64,000 nt of DNA from Paulownia fortunei. Its lineage: Eukaryota > Streptophyta > Magnoliopsida > Lamiales > Paulowniaceae. Under the pieces are notes generated by a model. That model saw only the letters and a list, made by a program, of their open reading frames with translations, did not search any database and was not told the origin of the DNA. The position numbers and the translations under genes are program-made. Position 1 is the first letter of the stretch. Each line of letters begins with the position of its first letter. The stretch spans positions 10,496,060-10,560,059 of the forward strand of contig CM033108.1 in assembly GCA_019321725.1 (NCBI GenBank). The letters are read 5' to 3'. This document shows positions 12,476-25,390 of this stretch, piece after piece.

Positions 12476-15400
12476 ATGCTTCGATTACTTCTTTCATCCC
12501 ATTGCCGTGCCAGCCGCCGCAACCTGACTCCATCTACTCTCCGTTGCATCTCTTCAACGTCGCATCTCAGCGCATCATGGATGGACAAGATGAAAGGAAT
12601 GTTAACCGGCCAGAAGACCACCGCCGAATCCCCCGAATCCGCTGAATCTTTCACCCTTCTCCGTGAGTGATTTTCCCGCGCATAATCATATAAATGGCGA
12701 TTTTGTTTTTGATTTTATAAAAATATGAACAGGGTTTGCAGAGGAGATGAGCAAAGCCAGGAAGTTGGGGAAATTGAAGCAGTACGTAGTAGGGAGGAGC
12801 AGTGAGGCCACTTTTGCCGATGCCTTTGGGAAGCAAGAAGCCATAATTCGATACCTAGGGGGATTTGATCCTACTGGGGAGGTTGGTCGCCTCTCCTCTC
12901 CTAATTAATTAATTATGTGATTTCTCTTGTTATTTACGTCATTAATATTATTAGCTCTTTCTCATAGCTGGATGTCTGAATTTCTTGTTGCCTCCTCCAA
13001 CCTGCAATTGAAATCTGTATCAGTGAGTTTCTCTAGTTAATTGGATTTTATTGAAATTGATTTTCTTGGAAAATATATGGTTGGACGCGGGCTTAATTCA
13101 ATTGCTTTAAACATGACGTAGTTCAAATGTGAACCAGCATCACTTACATTAGCTCTTTTTATTTTTTTGAGGATGTGGTTGGTGGCATGCAATTGTGCCT
13201 TAAATTGGAACTTTCAGTCCCAATTCTAGCAAAAGCAGTACCTTTTTGAATTCAGTTGCGGAGGCTTTCCATGAAAAAAGAAAGGTTTTTCTGCATTTTC
13301 TGCACAGGCTCACCTATCTTTTTACAAAATTAGCTGTCACTGATTAGATCAATTTTTTTTCTTTTTCTGCGGCAACTACTGTGTAGTCCTTAGATCTGCT
13401 AGGGACATAAACAAGACTTACTAATCAAAAGTTACTAGTTGTCTTATTATAATTGGTTGGTAGCATAGGGAAGACATTGGGACATTTTCCCATTTTTAAA
13501 TGTATAAAGGTTTAAATTTGAAGAATTCAAGGAATGAACAATATGGAAAGAGTTAATTTGCTCATAGTTGATGGAACATAAGAATAGGCAACGAAAGGTG
13601 CACGCATAAAACCAAGGGTTCAAGTTGCATCACATGATTGAAGACAAAACACAATTACTGCAGGTTCTTATGAAACAAGCTCCGATCATCAGTTGACTTA
13701 TCAACTGATTTGAAGACTCCAAAAAAGGCTGTTTTTAACTTGATTTTATCTTGACTAAGGCCCTATGTAGATCACCTGCCAACCTTTTAACAAAATTATT
13801 CTAGACATTACGAGAACAAAATTTTTCCAGAAATTACTGAAAGCTCTTGAACGTGAAATATTAGATATTTGTTCAATTAATACTGATGATATAGACACGA
13901 TTTTGACCTATTGTGGGCTAGCATCTCAGAAGAATTCTTCCTTGAAGATAATCCAGGAATCCTATAACTTGGACTCCAGATTAGAAGTTTTGAAGTTCAA
14001 AATTTTTGCATGTTGCAAATGCAGTGTTTATATTGTATAAAAAGCTTGAAGATGCTACCTTTTCTTCATTTAGCAGCTTTGAGGGAAGGTTTATGATTTT
14101 CAGTTCCCCAATTATCTCATGATGACAAAATCAATAATTTGAGTTGGTTCAGCAATTTAGCATTCATCCCTTGTTTTCATGCAGTGTTGTCCGCGAATGA
14201 TGCTATTTTTTGAGAGGCCTATGTTTACATAAGGGGAATTTTCTCGTTGGGTTGTACGTTAACTAATTGTTGTTTATTTTTTGACAATCTTCTGCATTCA
14301 ACATTTCAAATTATTTGTCAGCTGGCTAGTTGAAGTTATTAATTGACATTCTTATAAAACTATTGGTATTTTTATTAAATTACGCAACGAAAAGTCATGT
14401 CTGAATGCTGTTGACAATGATGTATATTTGGAGTACTTTAGTGGTTCTCACTTTCCTTTTGCTTTGTATTTACTGTAGAACATTCAAACTAGTCACAAGA
14501 GGGATGCAGCAAAACACTGTAATTGCACGGTATTAGACGTTGAAAATGCCTTGGCAAAGTTTACATGGGCAAAAGAAGCACAGAGAAAGATTGAACAACT
14601 TAAAGCGGAAGGCAAACCAATGCCGAAGAGCTTGGCAGAGGTATTCATCATAATGCATTATATTCCTCTTTTTTCACGATGCTGCTATGGGATATTTTGT
14701 TGATGGAAATATTTTATGTCATATTTTATAACTTTCACTTTGGCTGCATTTGCTATAAGTGTGATGAGTTATGTTAAGTTTCTAGAGAGTATTATCCCAA
14801 GAATTTTTGCTAGTGAGGGAAACAGGGACACATGTTTAGGTTCCGTGCAGTCTATTTTCTTTGATTATACTGATTGGTGAGTCATCTTCTTTAGTCTTTT
14901 ATGGTTGATTTTAACTGCCAAGTGAAATTGTTCGGAAGTTCATTGTTCTTTAACAAATCTGAAAATTTAACCAAGGGATAGTTACATAAACCTCAAGAGG
15001 TTTATTCTAAATACAAGTAGATCCTCTGCTTTCTGTAATTACATACACCTCCCCTAATGTTTGTTTCCATCTTACAGTTAGTCTCCATTGCAAATTAGTC
15101 GACGCCAGCAAAAAATTAATGAAGACACTATTTCACCCTTGAGATCTTTTTTTGTTATAAAGACAAGTTTTAAATCCCTTTAGGTTTGTCCAAATTTACA
15201 AAAATCTCCCATGAAGATTATCCCAAATTACAGAAGTCCCCCTGAAATTATCATGATTTACACTAACTTCCCTTGAGATTAAATTTCTAACTTGTCATAC
15301 AATATTGCAATTATATCCTACAATATGAATAGATACATTCTAAACTACTTTAATAAAATATAATAGTATTTAACAAATTAATTACAAATATTGATCTCCT

Positions 15401-18400
15401 ATATTTTATATTTTCTATCACCGTATTTCTAATTTTATAAAATTAATGTGCTCCGTAGTACTCTTGGCACCATCACATGAACTACCAATTGATTATTCAT
15501 GTTCAAGAATCGACTTTTAGAGGCTAACTTGTACTTTTAAATTTGATTATGAGTATGATAATGACAAGGTGTGGAGGAGGAGAAGTCACAATGATCCAAA
15601 TCTATTTCTAGATCCAAGTATAGTTTCATGGACTTGTAAATAATTAGCTTGGTGTATGACTAGAGGCTTCTTTAAATGTTTACAATATTTCATGATTTTA
15701 TTTGTATAAACTACAAGGAGTCCAACTGTGAAATTAAAAAAATTCAAGGAATGTAATTGTAATGTTACAAACCTTAGGATAGGTTCCTGTGATTTAGACA
15801 AATCTCAAGCGAGGTTTGTGCAGTCTTTAATAAAGGGCAAAAGAGTCATTTCATAAAAAACGTTAGGGTTTTTAGGGGAGGTCAATGTGATTTCAGAAGT
15901 CTAATAGGGTCTAACAGTAACAAAATTAAATTTGAAATTTGTCATCTATCATATCTTATATTGCTGATGGTGGTGCTTAATATTTTCAACGCTCTTGTCC
16001 CCTTTTGCTCCTTTGGAACCACTTTCTAAGTCAATATCATTTCTTGCTTCGTTGGAAAAACAATTTATGTGGGACTCAATTCCCCTAGTAACATTTCCAA
16101 TTCTGTCTTTTCAGCCTAATCTGGTTCCAATGAGATTCTTGGAAAACTGAGAAAGCTATTTTGTTTATAGAGTGCGACCACTTCAGCTCTGCCCCTACCC
16201 GTACTCCCCTCAAAAAGGGGAAAAAAGTAAAAAATTAGAAGAGAAGGTATCTTTGCTTCATCCAATTAAGTTGTAGTTACCTGACTGCAAGTTCTAACCC
16301 TCAAACAGATAAGAGAAGGTTTAAATACCTTGAACCCAATACAAGTAGAAAACCCAGCATATTAACTCACAATAAGATGTGCCCAGAGGGCATCATAAAA
16401 TAGCAAAATCCATCTTCATTCCAAGCTGACCATCAAATGTTTGCAGTTTCATTTACTACACGAAAATCACGTCCTTTTTGTCTAATGCTACTTCTAGGCA
16501 AGTTATCATTTGCGTCTTGTTTTATTTCCTTTAGAAAAACATCTGTCCCTATTCGCCTAAGAATCCTCTCACCATCATCCTTTTCTATTAGTCTCTGAAT
16601 TTTTTGAAATGTACTTTCACGATTCTGGCAAATGTTTATTTTCTCCTCTTCCATTCATTTGGCGGTTAATTAAAATTCTAAACCGTCATTGTTTATTTCG
16701 GACTCACAAGAGTCCTAAACAGGAAATATTTTAATTGGTTAGAATCCCAAAATCTATGAATACAAAGCAAGGTTTCGTGATATTATTAACAAGGGCTTAG
16801 TGCTTAGTCAAGAAGATTAATATTACGAATATAATAGTGTGTGGGATAAGGACATCGTTCAAGGAACTTGGAAGCAAGGCCACGGGTATAACTTGACATG
16901 AGTCTTGCTAGTCATCCATTTAAGGTTTGCAGCTTGCAATTTCTCTTTCTATATACGTGTAGCATCTTTGACTAGAACAGGCAGGAAAAAAAAAATGCAA
17001 AGGAGAGTAAACTATTGGAATTGACAGAGATAAAAGAATTTGAAATAATAGACGAAAGGGAAAACAATGTTTAGATGGCGGAAAAGAATTTAAGTCATAT
17101 GGATTTACTATATCCTGGGGTTCCATTTCTTGTTAATATAAGTGAAAAAGAAGGTAAATATTAAAGTTAAACCCTTCTTGCAGTTATCTGAAGGAAGACA
17201 CAAGAAAAACGTAACACATTTACAATCTTCAGTTTGATTTGTTGTCTTATATGAGCGTAGCTTATCTATTTTCAACTGTTCTCTTTCCTTTTTCCTTTGC
17301 TTCAAATTCACAATCCAATTGTTGCCTTGAAGCATGATTCTTTGACTGCCACTTAAAAGGCTACGCTTCATCAACTTATCAGGGGATATAGTAAGAAAGA
17401 AAGAAAGATCATTTTGTATGTCTTTAGCATTTTATTTTATTTTTCAATTTTTTCATTTATTCTCAATTATTGACTTGTCAAGGCATCATTAATTGCAGAT
17501 TCAGAAATTGATGGGATCATCCCCCTTGGATGTTGCACGATCGAACTTGGCTAAGAGTGGGCAAATAAGTAGGAATGCGCCCTGCCCCTGTGGTTCTAGA
17601 AAGTTGTATAAAAGGTACTTCCTTAGTTTTCATATAAGAGAACTGGAAATGAGTTGGAACTGGTGTTGATCTTATAAAATTTTAATGTATTAGGTGATGT
17701 TAATATATGTATCAATTAAGAAAGATCATCAAAACTCTGAACTTGAATTTATATCCTATAAAAATCCGAAGTCTAATTTTCAAAACCAAATTTTAGAATT
17801 TAAGTATAAAAATTACTATCTGTTGCCTAGGGAGGCAATTATATCAATGCTGAAGTTGATTTTGTAGATTACATGAAGTTTTTTCCCCTCATTGGATTTA
17901 TACTGTTGTTAGGATAGTATTTGTTAGAGTTTTTCTAATCTCTGATGTTGGAAAGCTATAGTGTGGTTAGGATTAAATTTTTTTGAGCTTCCCCCCCCTA
18001 ATGCTGGATTGCTAAAGTGTTTCTTTAAATTGGTATTAGATACAAATATTTTGAATTTTTTTTGTAGGATTTGGATGAGATTGTAGCTTAGATTGATGGC
18101 TGTTCTGGCTCCTTTCATGTTCACACTCATCAGGATGGTGAAAAATGAGATTTTGTGACTCTTACAAAATAATTGGAATACTGCTGGTATTTGCGAGGAG
18201 AAAAGACATACTTCTTTTCCACTTTTTCTGTCTTGAAGAAATTTGAAGTCACAAGTAAGAAATATCTCCTCTACCCAACTTGGTCCTGTAATTTTGAAGT
18301 CATAAGCCAATTGGAAGTAAAAGAAAGGAAGAAAAGTGAAAAAATTGAAATCTTATCTGAACCACCAATATTCAATTGGGTCCTGTAAGTTAAGTTTCCT

Positions 18401-19791
18401 ATATTACTTCAGGCCAGTTCTGAAATTGAAAGAGAGACTACCAGATAGTTGGCACCCCACCCATAGTATCTGAATCAACAATTACCTGATCTGATACTTA
18501 CCCTAATCTCATAACCTTTCAGTGACATCACTGTGGTTTTCTCTTGCCTCTCTTGGTTTGACAGTTTCATGGTTGTTATTGATTATGGAAAAACCAAGCC
18601 GAGTTGAATATTACTTAAATTTTGATTGTTGAGCTCAAGCTCGAATTTTATACACACATGAACCTCAAACTTGACTAGAGGCTCGAAACTTGTTATTTTG
18701 TGCTCAAAATCAGCCCGAGAGTGGAAATGTGAAGCTGGAGCTCAATTCATTTGACTCGCAACTTGAGCCTGTTGAGCTTGATTGTTTTGATTTGGTTAAG
18801 ATATATTTTAAACTGAATAAAAAGTGCTGCTTGTGATCTAACAAACAAGAATAATGGGGGCTCAAGGCCAGGTGACTGAATTTTCAAGCCTACCCAAGCT
18901 CGGCTGAGCTCAAAATTTATACGTTATTCGAGCAGGTTAAAAAATCTCACAATTGTTTGCTAGATGATGGTTATGTATATCAAGCTCCTAATTCTATTAA
19001 AACTCATTGAGTTGTGTATAACTTTTTTGGTGTGATGACGCTCATAGATCATTGTTGTTTATAGTGGGTCTACGTGCATTGCTAAGCCCAAAGCACAACC
19101 TGGTGCGTCCCTATGGGTTCTTTTGGTGTCAGAGCATATTTCTCTCCGCACCAGTTCGTGTTTACTTCCAATCTTATTGTCCTTGGTATAGAGATACTTC
19201 AGCTGCTTAGGTTTGCTTTGAAGAAAATAATTTTGGAAGAGACTCTTTTTTTGTGGCCTTGTTGTCTTCTACGAATTGCAGAGTCATAGTTTGTGTTAGA
19301 TGACTATTAAGTCTATTCTTGGTGTGCTTTGGAAGAGCATAGGTTCAATGAATTGTTTGACATGCTTATTTTCATGTCACTTCTGTCCACCTGATCCTTT
19401 TCAATGCCTGCAGATTTCTATATGAAAACCTGTATTTATACATTCCTCGTAACCTATGTTTTAACTTGTCTCCAAATTTTAGTTGTCTGATTCTTTTTGT
19501 TGTTAATTGCCGTCATTATTTGTGCTAAATGAATATTAAATCTAACTTTTTGTTGTGCACATCCAAAGAATCTTTGGTTGACATTACTGCCTATTTTTGG
19601 AATTTTGTTCACCTGGTTTCCTTCTTTGACTTCCTGCCTTATCTCGTACATGTGAAATATGAAAGCCTGTACTATGTATTGCTTGCGACTGTTTGCATTT
19701 TTGTTTATTTAAACATTAATTTCTATTATATTTGGGTTGTCTGACAAGCTTTTATATTTGAAGGTGCTGTGGGAAGGACAAAAGCAATTGA
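12476..19791 (+). CDS. SEC-C motif-containing protein, five exons, probably organellar
   Basis: Exons by GT-AG junctions and phase: 12476-12662, 12733-12881, 14479-14640, 17499-17614, 19764-19791. Together they give 642 nt, 213 residues and a stop. The first ~35 residues are rich in Arg and Ser with no acidic residue (MLRLLLSSHCRASRRNL), suggesting a mitochondrial or plastid presequence. Exon 2 carries YVVGRSSEATFADAFGKQEA and IIRYLGGFDPTGE. Exon 3 has CNCTVLDVE and KFTWAKEAQRK, a charged helical stretch. Exon 4 ends in CPCGSRKLYK and exon 5 adds R-CCGKD, completing a C-x-C-x(8)-CC SEC-C motif. This motif is known as a zinc-binding element (first described at the SecA C terminus). The specific role of this plant family is not known to me. 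No broken codon or frameshift was seen, so the gene looks functional. Introns 2, 3 and 4 are long (1.6, 2.9 and 2.1 kb); introns 3 and 4 contain repeats. Confidence 0.9.
14985..15935. repeat. Nonautonomous repeat with inverted-type ends in intron 3
   Basis: The left end reads like GGGATAGTTACATAAACCTC followed by several ACCTCCCCTAATG-type phrases. The right end, complemented, carries similar ACCTCCCCTAAAAACCC phrases. This near-palindromic layout of short 'lines' (ACATAAACCTC, CAAATTTACAAAAATCTCCC, AATTACAGAAGTCCCCC) is a common type of plant dispersed noncoding element. No target-site duplication was identified, so the limits are approximate. Confidence 0.5.
16433..16654 (-). other. 73-codon antisense open frame in intron 3, unidentified
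   Basis: An ATG-to-stop frame on the minus strand with a charged, protein-like composition (MEEEKINICQNREST at the start, many Lys, Arg, Glu and Asp). I do not recognise a family. It lies wholly within intron 3 of the SEC-C gene. It may be a fragment of a captured gene or transposase, or chance. Confidence 0.15.
18600..18960. repeat. GAGCTC-rich dispersed repeat in intron 4
   Basis: Repeated degenerate phrases such as TTGAGCTCAAGCTCGAA, TGGAGCTCAATTC, CTTGAGCCTGTTGAGCTTG and CTCGGCTGAGCTCAAAA occur within about 350 bp. This type of GAGCTC/CTCGAG phrase repeat is widespread in plant introns and intergenic DNA. Limits are by eye. Confidence 0.55.
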
Positions 19792-20985
19792 AGGTGGAAC
19801 TTCGTCGAATTCCATTGTAACTTAACATGGTTGAGTTTAGGACAATTGAAGAGAGCTGCAAGCAGCGTAAAGTTGACCTTCCGATCGAATAGCAGTTTGC
19901 ATTATGGTTAGATAATAGAATTCGCCGGCAATGGACGTACTCAAGGGTAAATTCTGCAATGAGCCATTCATGATAGTATCAAGATGACATTTTAATTTCC
20001 CGTCTAAAGTCCTCTACAACTTGCTTTCAAGTAATGTGGTTCTTGTGACTTGTCCATGTGAGTAGGATTATTAGAATAAAACGGATATCTGATCACGAGC
20101 TCCTTCAAGCCGTAGTTTATAGTCTACTACAAGAGAATATTTTTTGAGGATTTTATATTGTGTCATCATCTTAACACTTTATGCAAAGCAGTGGGTGTGT
20201 TTACAATCAATTAGAACTGAGATTTGGATTTGAAAAGAAAAAAGGAATTGGATTTGAAATTGAAATTTGGTGTCCTGAAAAAAGAATTGAAATAACTTTT
20301 CTACCCTTTTTTGCGCTTTTAAATTTTTAAAAAAGATGAGGAAAACATTGTAAAAAGGCATCCTCTTCAGTTATAAAATAGGTTCTATAATTTTCTGTAG
20401 GTTTTCACTTAATTAAGAATATAGAGCGTGGTGAGCATACTTATTTGCAGAGCAAATTGATTATCCACGTTCGAGTCAAGCTCACAGACGGTCTTTGCAT
20501 TGAATCAGCCAGGAAAACATGTTTTACTTTTAACTACTTGATAAATTCATGTATTTTACATGCCTCAAATCCTTTGATTACATATTAGTTATCAGGAAAA
20601 GCATATCTAAAATTGGGAATCCGATAACCTGAATTTATATTTTTGTATTTTTGTATGTTTAATTGAATTTGAGGAAATGAAAGTGATTCCTCAAAATTGA
20701 GAATCTTTCACCTAAAATTTGGGAATTTGAATACTAATTTTAACAAGGTGCTTTGATAACTTTCTCAAATATTTTGACACTAATATTGAATATTCTGCAA
20801 AAAGTTCTTATCCTGTACGTACATATGAATATTATATATAATTATATAAACATATAGACATATATATGTGTATGTTTCTCATTGTATTTGGTATAGAATC
20901 ATTAATTAATTTAGTATATATGTATGTATAGATGTACAGCATAAGTTCATTAGAATATTAAATCGAAAATTGCATATGAATAAAT
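19792..20985 (+). other. 3' UTR of SEC-C gene and intergenic DNA
   Basis: The first few hundred bases after the stop are presumably 3' UTR; no polyadenylation site was fixed. Around 20220-20300 there are repeated GATTTGAAATTG-like phrases, and 20815-20950 is AT-rich with TATATA runs. No coding region is supportable. Confidence 0.4.
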
Positions 20986-20989
20986 TAAT

Positions 20990-23900
20990 TAATATTGCAT
21001 AAAACTAAGCATTCATTTATGATTTGAATTTTAATAATATATTTCACTCACTATTTTATTCAAATTTCATCACCCTTTTGATTATAATTCGAAAAATCTC
21101 AATTTCTAGTGGGCTTGAAGCTTAATTAGCGTCGTCAAACAATCGTATTTTATAAACCCATATGACAAAGTTAAAAGGTAGCTAATATATTAACAATTGC
21201 ATTTCTATGCAATCCTCAATCTATTCCCTTTTCATACCATAATTTTATGAGCCTATATGATACTAAATATCAAGTGTGACCCATCAAACATCTATGTGAC
21301 CAAGACAACCATGTATGTCCAACAACTCGTGGCCAACATCCTTAGCCATCTTACTCTACAGGTATTTCCATGCTAGTAGTGGTTAAGCTTTTATCTCCAC
21401 TTAGCACATCTCATGATTCGTGGCCAACAGACTAAGTGTGACAGTGTTTTATATGCCAACTACTTTTGATGAAAGATCGGGACGATTGAACCTCACATAA
21501 TATTGCTCATTTATGCTTGATATTGAACTAATTAAGGTCCTTAACTTGAAATAATCTCAAGGAAACTTATAGTTTTGCTAGTCATGCAAGTTATTATTTT
21601 ATGATTATCTTGTTTAATGTTATCTATCTTAATACTAGCAAATAAAATAAATATTGTAAAGAACCACAACTTGCATCAAATATATTCTAAAATAAAGGGA
21701 TGATCATGGACCTTTAATCCAATGTGATTCACTCGACCCAAAGTAGATCAAGGATCAATGTTATTCTAAAGGTGAACATTAAAATACAAATAGACCTATT
21801 TGCATAAATGTATCACGTACATTCATGAGTTTTCATTCCTCTTTTTTCTTCGTCTTCATTCCATCTTCTTGTAATGTCTGTCAAATTACAAAAAGATAAG
21901 TCTCACCACCTGGAACAATTCAAATGGGAGATACTGTTAGAGTACGACTTGGTGTGCTAATTAGATTAGGCATCTTTTATACTTTTGTATTTAAAAAATA
22001 GACTTTTTCAAATCATATTAATTAAAATATGCATTCCATTTATCTTTAATTGCGTATGTTAATTAAATAAAGTTCTTAGACCAAATTTAGCTATGAAACA
22101 TAGTCACGTATATGATAACAATTATGAATATGCCTCTATGACTTTAATCTTAAATTAGTTTTGGGTCGAGAATTTTTTGAAACGGGACATCAAATAACCT
22201 AATAAGACCTGTGCATATGATGCATACTCACATGAGAAGGTTGTCTCACTCCATAGACATCAATTAGTAATCTTAGTGCATGTATACAGGTGCTTGTTAG
22301 AAAATAAATACATCAAACAGGCCCACTATGAATTCTTAGTTGGAGATGTTGTTTGTCGAAATAAGAATTTTCATGTTACAGTAGTACACAATTAGACCTT
22401 AGACTTAAAATACTATGGTAGCCTTGTGCATATCGTGTTCCATTATAATGTATCTTCTAATTGTCTGACAAACACAAAGGGAACCATTGGATATTGCATT
22501 AGCGTGTATGGAGGTTAATGAGTGGCTGACAAAGAATTTGTTACTTGTCTAGTAGAACAAGTGAATATTTTATATTTTCATAATTCACGACTCAAAAGGC
22601 CTTGGATAATGCTGAATGAATGTTAGATGGAGTTTTCTAACAATTCATCACGAGTCAGTGGAATTTGAAATATAATAATAATTATTGAGTCATTTAAGGT
22701 TTCGACTTATAATCCATACCCTACACTCAATTGGGAGATTTGTTGATGGAAGGACCTTATGAATATAGTACTCATAACTGAAATAGGTTCGATCGCTATT
22801 GAACCTAAGACTAAGTATCATGATACACTTGTTAGGTGTTTTCCATAACTTGTGAGGTTTTTGAAATTAAAGAGTTAATTGCAAATGGATCAATTAATTA
22901 GATTAATTAATCGAAATAATTATTATTCATAAGTTGCAAATATTAAAAGTCCATTATTAGTTTAGTTGTGAACCTAAATGGTCACACACAATTTGAGATG
23001 GAACACTTCTAATCTAGAAATTGACCCAATGAGTTGGATCCAATTAATTAATAGAGATTAATTAATTGGAGCTTAATTTAATTCAATGAGTTGAATTAAT
23101 TATTCAGTTAAATAATTAGATTTTGTAGTTGGACTTAATAAGATTAGGGAGTCTAATTGGAGTGAAATAATTAATTGATTAGACCAATTAATTGATTTAT
23201 CTATTAAATTAATTTATTCAATTAAATAATTAGATTATTTAATTGACCGTAATATGGTTAGGTAAGCTTGATGGAACTAAATTAATTGATTAAAATCAAT
23301 TAATTGAATTTAGGCCTAATCAATTAATTGAATTAATTATTGAATTCAATTAAAAGTCCAAACCTAAATCAAAGTGACCCATTAGGAGAGGCCCTCTAGA
23401 ATTTGGAAGAACATGAGATGATAAGAGAATAAGATATTCTTATTCTTGAAATTATCTAATTTGATTCGATAATATCTATAGTATCTTTGGAAGATAAAAG
23501 AGGATATATGATACCCTTGTAGATAGAGTTGGAGGATTTTTGGAAGATTATGAGATCAACCAAAATCATCCAACACACTAGGGGAGAGGGTTGAAAATTA
23601 TAGCATGATAGCATGCAACTTTCGGCCAACCCTAGAGAATAAAAGGGAGGGCCGAAAATTTTAGTAAGACATTTGGATTTTCGGCTAAATAAGAGAGAAA
23701 AAGTTTCTCTGAAAAATCCATATTCCATCTTTCTTCCTTCATTTAACGAGTTTTATCTTTTGATTGAATTAAAGTATTCAATTCTTATTACCACCTTTTT
23801 TTTTTAAAATTAACATTCAGTTAAATCACTCCGATATACTAGATTAGTAAAGGAGTTAAAATCGCTAGCGGGGTTCAATTTTGCATTTTTACCCAAAGTG

Positions 23901-25036
23901 TGGATTTCGTTAGAGGGGAGACAATTGGATTCTGGTAAATCAATATTTGTATGAGGGCTAGGAATCGATTGCTTAGATTCCTTCTACAGTCAAAATGCTC
24001 AAAAGATATAAATTCGAAAATCCTTTACGTGTTTAGTTTAGGCAATTAAAAAGTGCAAAATTCTATAATCACTTAGAACTAGGGGTGATGTCGTATTTGA
24101 TATGGCATGATATTATGTTTAAAATTAATTTTAAAATTTTTGCTACGCACACCCCACGGATAAGTGAACCAAATAGGTACATAGGAAGAGATAGAAATAT
24201 TTTCAAAATAAAAATAGAAAAAAACGAGATTCACAGACCTTATTTTTAATTAAAACCCAAAATAACCATTACGTGCATAAAATTAAAACAATCTCATTTG
24301 CCTAGGTTCTATGATTATCCATCCAACTTGCTAAACATAAATTATTATATAATAATAAAAGTATGTAAATTTATCGATTATGTTACGTGCAATTTTTTTT
24401 CAAAATTTGGATCAAAATTCTTGATTTTTCAAGAAAAAAACCAAATTTTCATAAAATTAACTTTTAATTATATTTTTAAAAAATCCAATTTTCATGCAAC
24501 GTTTGCACGTCAAAACAAAACAAGCTTAAGTTTAGAATTTTTGCCTTTTTTCTTGATCAACATCAAAAACTCTTGATTTCTTGATCATATTAAGAAAATT
24601 TTAAAAACTTAATCAAGAAATTATTTTTCTTGATCAACAAATCAACTTCCTAGATTTTACTATTACTATAAATTCAAAAATTCCAAGATTCCACAAATCA
24701 TGAAGTTCTGGAATTAAAAGTTTTAAGATTTCACAAATCTTGAAGTCTTGTATTTAAGAATCAAATTCTTGAATGCAAAACTTAAAATCTTGAACTCAAG
24801 AAATCAATTCTTGTTGCAATTTATTCCATTTTGATCTTTTTTCATATTTTAACAATTAAAATAAAATCATCGCATAATAATTACACGATTAGATAGAATG
24901 AGGGAGACATCCTTGAGCATTAGGCACCAGCTCGATTAGGGCTATGACTCCAAAACTCCTATCACACAGCAACATAATTGGCATCACAAAGCTAACCCCT
25001 CTAGCTCACCGGCGCCAGTGCCCACTAGGCATTGCG
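20990..25036 (-). mobile_element. Reversed Copia leader remnant (element D), interrupted
   Basis: On the minus strand this follows the untranslated leader of the same Copia family. 21030-21130 matches the complement of 29090-29180 (AGTGGGCTTGAAG). 21240-21510 matches the complement of 28800-28970. 24200-24500 matches the complement of 28020-28260, including the A/T-rich and TTTTTCAAGAAAAA stretches. The two halves are separated by a forward solo LTR at 21935-24175. The part at 24900-25036 is GC-richer, like the leader of element A at 27541-27990. No primer binding site complement precedes 25037, so the leader is truncated there by element B. Confidence 0.72.
21935..24175 (+). mobile_element. 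Solo Copia LTR inside leader D
   Basis: Begins TGTTAGAGTACGACTTGG and ends near GTGAACCAAATA at 24175, a diverged form of the family end GAACCCAACA. The length is 2241 bp. Imperfect 5-bp duplications flank it: GATAC (21930-21934) and GGTAC (24176-24180). Leader D similarity continues on both sides, which supports insertion rather than a leader-LTR junction of one element. The TTAATT-rich segment is at about 22860-23370. Confidence 0.8.
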
Positions 25037-25390
25037 TGTTGGCTTCGCAAAATCATGGGATAACAAACATAGTGGAAATTTAAACTTTTCAATAATTGAA
25101 ATAAAAAAATATGCATCATACGTATAAAACAACATATCCTTCGATTTTCAATTTGCATTTTTGATTGTTCGCTTTATATAATTTAAACGACTTAATTTTA
25201 GGATTATACCTTTCAAGCACTCCATTTGATGAAAGGTATGAGGAAATTCAAATTCCTCACGAACTATTTCGCAAGCTCCTAAAAAGGGTTCACTAAGAGA
25301 TCCAAGCCTAGCCCTTCCAATGGTATCCACAATTCGAGCAAACCCATAATTGTAAACCCTTGCTAGAGAATTTAAACTCTTTATTTCTAA
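25037..25390 (-). mobile_element. Copia B 3' LTR, first piece (split by element A)
   Basis: Begins TGTTGGCTTCGCAAAATC and aligns with the first ~350 bp of the reversed solo LTR at 7130, including GATTATACCTTTCAAGCACTC. It stops at TTTCTAA, where element A enters, and resumes at 35224. The two pieces add to about 2190 bp, the expected LTR length. Confidence 0.8.

Noticed and set aside
12349..12654. 101-codon minus-strand open frame
   Set aside because: It overlaps exon 1 of the SEC-C gene antisense, where the sense frame is clearly coding and spliced in phase with the next exon.
17924..18310. 128-codon minus-strand open frame in intron 4
   Set aside because: No domain recognised; it is low-complexity AT-rich intron sequence antisense to the SEC-C gene.
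24298..24576. 92-codon plus-strand open frame
   Set aside because: Composition is AT-driven (Phe, Asn, Ile, Lys) and it falls in the reversed leader of Copia D.
20990..25390. Leader D plus the LTR at 25037 as one element (leader next to its own 5' LTR)
   Set aside because: No primer binding site complement lies before 25037, and after 37058 the sequence continues into the polypurine tract and 3' end of pol, so the LTR is the 3' LTR of element B.
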